DNA of 39,871 nucleotides, from positions 1-39,871 of the forward strand of contig QKFD01000116.1 of the NCBI GenBank assembly GCA_003251535.1. Direction: 5' to 3'. The position numbers and the translations under genes were made by a program. The stretch is from Chromatiales bacterium. GTDB lineage: Bacteria; Pseudomonadota; Gammaproteobacteria; Thiohalomonadales; Thiohalomonadaceae. This document shows positions 32,817 to 38,688 of the stretch, piece after piece. How positions within the stretch are numbered: position 1 is the first letter of the stretch; each line of letters starts with the position of its first letter. The notes beneath the pieces were generated by a model, which saw only the letters and a program-made list of their open reading frames with translations, ran no database searches and was not told the origin of the DNA.

Positions 32817-33745
32817 GTGATCCCTTCACCCACTGGAGTGAAGAGCGCTTCTGGCGGCAGCTGGAGTATGGCGATACGCAGGGGGCGATAGAGAGCGCCC
32901 GCACCGCCCTTGCCGCAGAGCCGGACAGCGGCCAGCTGCACAGTATGCTGGCGCTGGCCCTGCTGGCGGCCAAGCGCCCCTATGCCGCCCGCCACGAGGC
33001 GGCCATCGCTCGGGAGCTGGAGCCGGAGCTACCGCTCGCCCACCTCGCCTTCGGCAACGCCCTGCTGGCGGCACGTCGTTTCAACGAGGGGTTGGCCGCC
33101 CTAGAGCAGGCGGTGGCACTGGCGCCGCAGACCTCGGAGCTGCATGAGGCGCTCGGTGCCGGTTATCTGGTCACCCGCCGCTTTGAGCAGGCCCACAGCG
33201 CCCTCCAGCGCGCCCTGGAGATCGATCCGGAGAATCTCGACGCCATGGTTCGGCTCGGGGACCTGGCGTGGCAACAGGGCCAACGGGTTGAGGCCGAGGC
33301 GTGGTATCTGCGGGCCCTCGCCAGCGCACCGGCGCACCTCAACGCCTTGGTGGGGCAGGGGCGGGTGCTGCTGGAGCGGGGTGAGGTGGAGAGGGCGCGT
33401 GACCACGCCCTGTGGGCACTCCAACAGCACGCCAACGATGAGGGGGCGCTCCTCCTACTCTGCGCCGTGGCCGCTCGACGCAACCGCGTCATGGGGCTCT
33501 GGTGGCGCCTCAACTCGTGGCTGACGCTCGGCGGCCAGCGGCGCACCCTGATGCTGCTCATCGGCGGTTATCTACTATTCAACCTCTCCTCTTTGCTGCT
33601 CACCGATAGCGGCTATCCAGCGGCAGGGAGCGCCGTGGGCTGGCTCTGGATCGGCCTCGCCCTCTACAGCTGGATCGGCCCCTTCTGGTTCCTCAAGATG
33701 GTGGAGCGGGAGCTGGCACGGGTGGAGGTGAAGGCGGAATATTGA
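32813..33745 (+). CDS. TPR protein with C-terminal membrane helices
   Basis: The 310-residue product consists of six or so TPR-like helix pairs (about 10-215); consensus residues such as ALEIDPENLDAMVRLGDLAWQQG are evident. Two hydrophobic helices follow (about 242-262 and 272-292), then a charged end. The TPR part probably faces the cytoplasm and binds other proteins; the C-terminal hairpin anchors it. It is the last gene of the coupled AAA / membrane / TPR operon. It is similar in plan to TPR proteins that pair with MoxR-like ATPases, but the ATPase here is of the CDC48/FtsH type. The function is unknown. Confidence 0.75.
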   Translation: MSDPFTHWSEERFWRQLEYGDTQGAIESARTALAAEPDSGQLHSMLALALLAAKRPYAARHEAAIARELEPELPLAHLAFGNALLAARRFNEGLAALEQAVALAPQTSELHEALGAGYLVTRRFEQAHSALQRALEIDPENLDAMVRLGDLAWQQGQRVEAEAWYLRALASAPAHLNALVGQGRVLLERGEVERARDHALWALQQHANDEGALLLLCAVAARRNRVMGLWWRLNSWLTLGGQRRTLMLLIGGYLLFNLSSLLLTDSGYPAAGSAVGWLWIGLALYSWIGPFWFLKMVERELARVEVKAEY

Positions 33746-33754
33746 GTGGGGCGG

Positions 33755-33782
33755 GGCGGCCCGCTAGGGGTCTGGGGCCGCC
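33755..33782. terminator. Hairpin between convergent TPR and beta-lactamase genes
   Basis: GGCGGCCC (33755-33762) pairs with GGGCCGCC (33775-33782) across a 12-base loop. It lies between two convergent stop codons, but no T run follows on either side, so termination efficiency is uncertain. Confidence 0.4.
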
Positions 33783-33795
33783 ATTCGCCTACCCG

Positions 33796-34593
33796 CTACG
33801 GCGCCGGCAACACCCCTGCCTGCGCCAGGATCGCGCGGGCGATCCGCTGTCGTTCAGCCGCCTGTTCGGGGCGCTGGATGTCGAGGTTGAGGGCAAAGTA
33901 CCAGCACCCCTCCGCCCGCTCCACATAGCCTACCCACCAGCCGATGGCGGGCTCCATATCCATCGCCCAGCCGGTCTTGGCGTAGAGTCGATAGCCGTCA
34001 CCGGCCTCGTTGAACAGCACCTCGCGCACCATCGCCTGGTGTCGTGGGGCGATGCCGGCCACGCTATCGCTGTGTAGCCGTTGCAGAAAGGCGACCTGTT
34101 CGCGGGCGGAGATGCGTAGATCGCCCGTTAGCCAGAAGCGGTCGATGCCGCCACCGATGGCGCCATTGCCGTAGGCCATCCGCTCCAGGGCCGCCGTCAT
34201 CCGCCGGGGGCCGATGGCGCGGGCAAAGCGCTGGAAGACCGGCACCACGGAGGCGGCCATGGCGCTGGCGAGGTTGTGGTCCTGATTCCAGGCGGCAAAC
34301 GGCCGTTTTACGCCATCCCACGCCAGGCGCTGCTGAGGGTCGCGCAGGACGCCGCTCTCCAGGGCGATGAGGGCGTGGGGGATCTTGAAGGTGGAGGCGG
34401 GGATGAAGCGGGTCTCGGCCCGCTCCAGGTTGTAGATCTGGTTGAGACCGGCCGGGCTACGCAGGACAAAGGTGCCTTCCGTGCCGGCTTGTCGGAACAG
34501 CGCCCCCCACTCTGGCCGCTGCTGTAGCTCGGCGCTGGCGCTGGCCGGCAGGAGCAGTAGTAGCCAGCAGATGAATAGCGGGCGGAAGGTCAT
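33796..34593 (-). CDS. Class D (OXA-type) beta-lactamase
   Basis: This 265-residue exported serine beta-lactamase has a signal peptide at 1-21. The class D motifs are complete: STFK at 67-70 (nucleophile Ser67 and the Lys that is normally carboxylated), SVV at 115-117 (the SxV motif), YGN at 141-143, FWLTG with Trp154, and KTG at 206-208. It should hydrolyse penicillins in the periplasm; the spectrum cannot be read from sequence. GGAGA precedes the ATG by 6 bases. The gene is in typical host GC, with no adjacent integron or resistance genes, so it looks resident rather than newly acquired. A long open frame continues upstream but lies antisense to the DUF1566 gene. Confidence 0.92.
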   Translation of the reverse strand: MTFRPLFICWLLLLLPASASAELQQRPEWGALFRQAGTEGTFVLRSPAGLNQIYNLERAETRFIPASTFKIPHALIALESGVLRDPQQRLAWDGVKRPFAAWNQDHNLASAMAASVVPVFQRFARAIGPRRMTAALERMAYGNGAIGGGIDRFWLTGDLRISAREQVAFLQRLHSDSVAGIAPRHQAMVREVLFNEAGDGYRLYAKTGWAMDMEPAIGWWVGYVERAEGCWYFALNLDIQRPEQAAERQRIARAILAQAGVLPAP

Positions 34594-34698
34594 GGCGTTC
34601 TCCGTGGATCTAGGGGAGGGGGAGTATAGGGGCCTCTCCATGCTCTTTGCACGATCGCCTCCTACCATGACGCCACTGCTCCCCTGGAGGATTGGACC

Positions 34699-36171
34699 AT
34701 GTACCGCCACGCCGCCCGCTATGCTCTCCCCCTCCTGATGGCCACCGCCGCCGGCGCCGGTACCCTGCCCGATACCGGCCAGGGGAGCTGTTATAACGAC
34801 AGCGCCGCCATCAGCTGTCCCGCCGCTGGCGCAAGTTGGTACGGCCAGGATGCCCAGTACCAGCAGAATCCCCCCAGTTATACCAACAACGGCGATGGCA
34901 CCATCACCGACAACGTGACCGGGCTGATGTGGCAGCAGGACCCCGATCTCACGGGTGATGGGGTGATCGATGCGGCGGATCGCCTGAGCTTCAGCGCCGC
35001 CCAGAGCTATGCCAGCAATCTCAACCTCGGTGGCCATACCGACTGGCGCCTGCCCACCATCAAAGAGCTTTATTCACTCATCGACTTCAGTGGCGTCACC
35101 GGCACCTCTGCCAGCTACAGCACTGTGCCAGCAGATGCCGTGCCCTACATCGATACCGCCTACTTCGACTTTGCCTATGGCGACACCAGCGCCGGGATGC
35201 GCTACATCGATGCCCAATACTGGAGCAGCACCGAATATGTCTCTACCACCATGCAGGGGGATGCCACGGTGTTTGGCGTCAACTTTGCCGATGGCCGCAT
35301 CAAGGGCTACCCGAAACAGGCGGGGGCGACGGAGGATCTGCACTATGTGCGCATGGTGCGGGGGGCCAGTGGCTATGGCGTCAACAGCTTCACCAACCAT
35401 GGCGATAGCACCGTCAGCGACGCCGCCAGCGGACTGATGTGGATGACCTACGACAGCGGCCACTACGCCGCCGGCAGTTACGGCGATGGCCGCCTCAACT
35501 GGCAGCAGGCGCTCGCTTGGTGCGAGGGGCTGAGCCTGGCCGGTTACGCTGACTGGCGGCTACCCAATGCCAAGGAGTTGGAGAGCCTGGTGGACTACAG
35601 CCGCTCCCTCGCCACCACCAGCTCTCCCGCCATCGATCCCCTCTTCAGCGCCACCTGGTTGGCCAATGGCGTCAACAACAGCGGCGCGGGCAACTACCCC
35701 TACTACTGGAGCAGCACCACCCACCTCGATGGCCAGCCGGCCGCCATGCGGGCGGTCTACGTGGCGTTTGGTGAGGCGCGTGGCTTCATGGACTTTGGCA
35801 GCGGCCTCGCCCTCTACGACGTCCACGGCGCCGGTGCTCAGCGCAGCGATCCCAAGTCGGGCGATCCGAGCCAATACCCCACCGGCTGGGGGCCACAGGG
35901 GGATGTGATCGGCATCTACAACTACGCCCGCTGTGTCCGCCCCGCTGATAGTGGAGACGCCCGCTGTCCGAGCGGCAGTGATGTCACCATCAGCAACGTC
36001 ACCTACAGCAACGGCGAACACGCCAGCTGCACCGGCAAAACCAGCCTCACCGCCGGGCCGGCGGTGACGGTGGAGAGCGGCGCCAGCGTCGATTGGTCCG
36101 CCAGCAGCGTACAGCTGCTACCCGGCTTTACCGCCGCCGCCGGCGCCAGCTTTAGTGCCTCGGCGCCGTAG
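34699..36171 (+). CDS. Secreted protein with two DUF1566 (Lcl C-terminal) domains
   Basis: This 490-residue exported protein has a signal peptide of about 20 residues (ending AGA). Two DUF1566 domains follow (about 60-220 and 228-415), each with a TVSD/TITDNVTGLMW opening, DWRLPxxKEL and YWSST blocks. Domain 1 includes a calcium-loop-like DLTGDGVIDAAD (about 82-93). A C-terminal beta-rich stretch (about 425-490) ends in LPGFTAAAGASF. Domains of this type occur in lectin-like and fimbrial-tip proteins; I infer a surface or secreted binding role. GGAGG lies 8 bases before the ATG. It is divergent from the beta-lactamase. An IS66 remnant follows it immediately. Confidence 0.82.
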   Translation: MYRHAARYALPLLMATAAGAGTLPDTGQGSCYNDSAAISCPAAGASWYGQDAQYQQNPPSYTNNGDGTITDNVTGLMWQQDPDLTGDGVIDAADRLSFSAAQSYASNLNLGGHTDWRLPTIKELYSLIDFSGVTGTSASYSTVPADAVPYIDTAYFDFAYGDTSAGMRYIDAQYWSSTEYVSTTMQGDATVFGVNFADGRIKGYPKQAGATEDLHYVRMVRGASGYGVNSFTNHGDSTVSDAASGLMWMTYDSGHYAAGSYGDGRLNWQQALAWCEGLSLAGYADWRLPNAKELESLVDYSRSLATTSSPAIDPLFSATWLANGVNNSGAGNYPYYWSSTTHLDGQPAAMRAVYVAFGEARGFMDFGSGLALYDVHGAGAQRSDPKSGDPSQYPTGWGPQGDVIGIYNYARCVRPADSGDARCPSGSDVTISNVTYSNGEHASCTGKTSLTAGPAVTVESGASVDWSASSVQLLPGFTAAAGASFSASAP

Positions 36172-36220
36172 TGGGTATTTGTGCATTCTCAGGTGGAGCA
36201 GTGGCTTGGTTGGCAGCATG

Positions 36221-36239
36221 ATAAGCGTCCGGTGACGAC
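36221..36239 (+). repeat. Left terminal inverted repeat of the IS66 remnant
   Basis: 19 bases, ATAAGCGTCCGGTGACGAC, match the complement of 37271-37289 at 17 positions. Confidence 0.85.
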
Positions 36240-36302
36240 ACCTTGCCTTTGCAGAAAGATTCCCTCAGCGTCGCGGCTCATCACTCACAGAGGAGAGCGG
36301 CG

Positions 36303-36631
36303 ATGGCACAGCATAAGTCAAAGGCATTCTGGGAGCGGCAGGTCGCTGCGCTGGGAAAAAGCGGTCTAACACGGGCGGTCTATTGCCGCCGAGCGGGGTT
36401 GAGCTACTCGGCCATGACGGCATGGGAGCGCCGTCTGCGGTCGGCCGATTTGCCCGAGCAGGCGGCTCCGCTCCTGGTGCCGGTGATGGTGGAGGATGCC
36501 GTGCCGTGCCCTGCCCCTTGGTCGAGGTGCGCATCGGCAGAGAGCTAATGCCTTCAGTTCCGGCCTCGGTGGATGCCCGGTGGCTGGCGACGCTGCTGCG
36601 GGCGGTGAGCCCATGCCCGGCAATTTCTTAG
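36303..36631 (+). pseudogene. IS66 TnpA-like protein, frameshifted
   Basis: The start (ATG 36303, GAGGAG upstream) gives an IS66 accessory TnpA N-terminus: FWERQVAALGKSGLTRAVYC followed by a helix-turn-helix-like RRAGLSYSAMTAWERRL. After about residue 65 the frame runs to a stop at 36548, but the expected ending LVEVRIGRELMP...WLATLLRAVS continues in another frame to 36631, so there is a one-base indel near 36500-36520. TnpA is needed for IS66 transposition with TnpB and TnpC; this copy should be inactive. Confidence 0.8.
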
Positions 36632-37133
36632 TACTTGGCGTGGCACGCTGATGGTCGCTGACTACAGCAGCTACAAGGCCCTATTCGCCGCTGGCATCAC
36701 CGAGCTGGGCTGTTGGGCCCACGCCCGACGCAAGTTTGTTGAGCTGGAGAAGGCCAGTGGCTCCGTTATCGCCACCGAGGCCATCCGCCGCATCGGAGCG
36801 CTCTACCACATCGAGCAAGAGGCCAAAGCGCTCGACGACAGTGCACGCTACACCTATCGCCAGCAACACGCGAAACCCCTGGTCGATGCCTTCCACACCT
36901 GGCTGCTCGAACTCCAGCCCAAGGTGCTCGGCTCCAGCGGCACCGCCAAGGCCATCCATTACTGCCTACGCCGCTGGGAGGCGCTGGCGCGCTATCTCGA
37001 TAACGGCCACTACCCCATCGACAATCACCCAGCCGAGAATGTGATTCGGCCTATCGCCCTGGGGCGCAAGAACTGGCTATTCGCCGGCTCAGAATCTGCG
37101 GGGCGGCGCGCCGCCGCCATCATGAGCCTGCTC

Positions 37134-37181
37134 GCCACCGCCACCGCCACCGCCACCGCCAAGGCCAAGGCCAAGGCCAAT
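37134..37181 (+). repeat. Hexanucleotide repeats inside tnpC
   Basis: GCCACC occurs four times, then GCCAAG three times and GCCAAT once, all in frame, coding for alternating Ala-Thr and Ala-Lys. In IS66 transposases this point normally reads ETAKxNG, so the run is an expansion by replication slippage. Confidence 0.85.
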
Positions 37182-37270
37182 GGCCATGACCCCCATGCCT
37201 GGCTCTGCGACGTGCTTGAACGCCTGCCCACCACCCGCGCCTGTCGTTCGTTTTCAACCGAAGGCAAGGG

Positions 37271-37289
37271 GTCGTTACCGGACGCTTAC
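37271..37289 (-). repeat. Right terminal inverted repeat of the IS66 remnant
   Basis: Its complement, GTAAGCGTCCGGTAACGAC, matches the left end at 17 of 19 positions; the element ends at 37289. Confidence 0.85.
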
Positions 37290-37290
37290 G

Positions 37291-37326
37291 AAAAGCCCCG
37301 GTCGTGGGAGCGACCGGGGCTTTTTT
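37291..37326 (+). terminator. Strong Rho-independent terminator next to the IS66 end
   Basis: A 14-bp perfect stem, AAAAGCCCCGGTCG/CGACCGGGGCTTTT (37291-37304 with 37311-37324), has a 6-base loop and ends in TTTTTT (37321-37326). The A run on the other side gives a shorter T run on the minus strand, so it may work both ways and insulate the Rhs cassettes from the IS. Confidence 0.92.
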
Positions 37327-37375
37327 GTATTAGGGACGGATGGCTAGTAAATGAAATAAGGCGGCTTTGTTTGAC

Positions 37376-37430
37376 GCTTGGCGTTGATGGATTTCGTTCC
37401 TCAATCCATCCTACGCGGGCTGGAATGAGT
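37376..37430 (-). repeat. Palindromic intergenic repeat, copy 1
   Basis: The core is the stem GATGGATT/AATCCATC (37386-37393 with 37403-37410) with the loop TCGTTCCTC, flanked by TTGGCGTT and CTACGCGGGCTG. It is a close relative of copy 2 at 38080-38130. The stop codon of the neighbouring immunity gene (37411-37413) lies within it. Confidence 0.8.
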
Positions 37431-37851
37431 AATAAAACTCAAATGGAAACTCTCTCCAATTAGACAAACAGGGCTCACCTCGCTGTCGCAAAACCTCTTT
37501 AGTGGCCGAGGAGGTGCTTATAAAGCGCCAAATTGTCATATCAATGCATTGGACGGCAAAGTCACAAGCACCATCCAAGAGAGGGTTCTCGTTAAAATGG
37601 TAAATCTGCGTCCAATCAAACCCAATCCTATTATCATTTAGATAAAACAAAAACTCTTCTCCAGATAACTTATGGCACTGCCTCCCCACCGAATCCAACC
37701 ATGACAAGCGCAACTCTTCCTCATTGCTGTATAGGCCAAAATAAGCGGAATCATATATAAGCCACACGCCGCCAACCATGCTGGCGACAATATCCTTCAG
37801 AAAGCATTCTCCTTGCTTGGATATCTGCACACAGAGAATCATTTCTTCCAT
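37411..37851 (-). CDS. Putative immunity protein for the displaced Rhs toxin fragment
   Basis: The product is about 146 residues from the ATG at 37851 (37842 is the alternative; the frame is also open upstream to 37908). It is rich in Trp, Phe, Tyr and Asp, with no signal peptide or membrane helix, for example GGVWLIYDSAYFGLYSNEEE and EEFLFYLNDNRIGFDW. I recognise no family. Its position supports the role: its start lies 22 bases after the stop of an Rhs-type toxin C-terminus on the same strand, and base composition is low-GC like the Rhs tips. The last residues (QPA) and the stop codon come from repeat copy 1, so the native C-terminus may be altered. Confidence 0.6.
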   Translation of the reverse strand: MEEMILCVQISKQGECFLKDIVASMVGGVWLIYDSAYFGLYSNEEELRLSWLDSVGRQCHKLSGEEFLFYLNDNRIGFDWTQIYHFNENPLLDGACDFAVQCIDMTIWRFISTSSATKEVLRQRGEPCLSNWREFPFEFYYSFQPA

Positions 37852-37873
37852 AACACCAGTGCCTCGCAAATGA

Positions 37874-38104
37874 CTATAGCGGCTCATAATCAATATGAAT
37901 ATCATCATATTTTAAATGATAATGCAACTTAAAATATGGGAGGTTTGTCGAATAATTCATATAATCCAACCTAAACAAGAAAGGTCCTCGGCCTGGAGGT
38001 GGATTCCGGCCAGTTCCATGTTTAAACTTAAATGTCTGCCTTGGTTCCCCGCCTTGATATACAGCAAACGAGACATGGCGCCTGGCGTTGATGGGTTTCG
38101 TTTC
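37874..38104 (-). pseudogene. Displaced C-terminal fragment of an Rhs-type toxin, no start codon
   Basis: On the minus strand a frame of 76 codons is open from a stop inside repeat copy 2 to a TAG at 37874-37876. From about 38078 it reads like real protein: HVSFAVYQGGEPRQTFKFKH, then GTGRNPPPGRGPFLFRLDYM, then an aromatic and His-rich end with KLHYHLKYDDIHIDYEPL. There is no ATG or ribosome site at its start, so it is the 3' end of a larger gene cut at the repeat. The composition, position and the gene that follows suggest a silent alternative toxin tip (orphan Rhs-CT). I cannot name the catalytic family. Confidence 0.6.
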
Positions 38105-38130
38105 TCAACCCATCCTGCGCGGGCTGCGCG
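38080..38130 (-). repeat. Palindromic intergenic repeat, copy 2
   Basis: The core is the stem GATGGGTT/AACCCATC (38090-38097 with 38107-38114) with the loop TCGTTTCTC, flanked by CTGGCGTT and CTGCGCGGGCTG as in copy 1. The A/T pair of copy 1 is a G/C pair here, so pairing is kept. It marks the point where the displaced toxin fragment begins. Confidence 0.8.
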
Positions 38131-38186
38131 TAAAATGAGGGTAACCCTGAGTAATCCATCCTGCACAGATCAACATAACTAATAAA

Positions 38187-38672
38187 TTAATCGGCATTAT
38201 TTGCAGGGATCTCTAACCCAACGAGGTTTGCAAACTCAGAAAACGTGCTTGCAACATACACCCAGCTGCCTTGCGTTGCATTTTCATCCCAGCCGAGCCT
38301 CATGACTTGGGGCTGAGCATGACCATGCCTATAATCCAATATTAGCGCAGAATCTGTCCCCTCCCCAAAATCTCCAATCAAGACGGCCAAGGATGGAGAA
38401 ATTTCTTTTGTTTTTACCTGAGGTAGCAACCAAAAAAAATCGCCTTTATCGATAAGCCTACCAATTGTCTCAAAGGGTGGTGAAAAAAGACATAATCGTA
38501 AAGCGTCAGGAACCAACTTGCAAAGACGCACCGGATCGGCCAGAGGATGAATTAACTGTTGATAAAGCATATCTTGCCCAACGGGCAGCACCCCCCTGTC
38601 AATTAATAACATAAGCTCCGGAGGGAGGATAAATTTTCCACCCATTACCAAATCACTCTCAGAATTACTCAC
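38187..38672 (-). CDS. SUKH-family immunity protein of the Rhs toxin
   Basis: The product is about 161 residues, with GTG 38672 as the start (TTG 38675 is the alternative) and AGGTGA just upstream. The C-terminal half, VLIGDFGEGTDSALILDYRH followed by QPQVMRLGWDEN and STFSEFANLVGLEI, is the typical SUKH/SMI1-KNR4 strand pattern. The N-terminal half has LPPELMLLID. The gene starts 13-17 bases after the stop of rhs on the same strand, the classical position of an immunity gene, so it should protect the cell from that toxin tip by direct binding in the cytoplasm. Base composition is AT-richer than the host average, in line with the exchanged toxin tip. Confidence 0.8.
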   Translation of the reverse strand: MSNSESDLVMGGKFILPPELMLLIDRGVLPVGQDMLYQQLIHPLADPVRLCKLVPDALRLCLFSPPFETIGRLIDKGDFFWLLPQVKTKEISPSLAVLIGDFGEGTDSALILDYRHGHAQPQVMRLGWDENATQGSWVYVASTFSEFANLVGLEIPANNAD

Positions 38673-38688
38673 CAATCACCTCACCTAC

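Larger units (their letters stand above)
36221..37289 (+). mobile_element. Internally deleted IS66-family element
   Basis: About 1.07 kb is bounded by terminal inverted repeats: left 36221-36239 (TAAGCGTCCGGTGACGAC core) and right 37271-37289 (complement TAAGCGTCCGGTAACGAC core), 17 of 19 bases identical. Inside are a frameshifted tnpA and the 3' part of tnpC; tnpB and most of tnpC are missing (full elements are about 2.5 kb). No 8-bp target duplication is seen. It cannot move by itself but could be mobilised in trans if both ends are still recognised. Confidence 0.85.
36636..37289 (+). pseudogene. IS66 transposase TnpC, C-terminal fragment
   Basis: The fragment covers the C-terminal part of a DDE transposase: GTLMVADYSSYKALF (a catalytic Asp region), ELGCWAHARRKFVEL, AIHYCLRRWEALARYLDNG and NHPAENVIRPIALGRKNWLF with the catalytic Glu. 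The N-terminal zinc-finger and first catalytic Asp are gone, joined near 36640 to the end of tnpA. A hexanucleotide expansion adds about 12 residues before NGHDPHAWL. The native stop is lost and the frame reads out through the inverted repeat. Confidence 0.85.

Noticed and set aside
34594-35037. N-terminal extension of the beta-lactamase frame
   Set aside because: It runs antisense through the DUF1566 gene and its intergenic region; the beta-lactamase has its own signal peptide and ribosome site at 34593.
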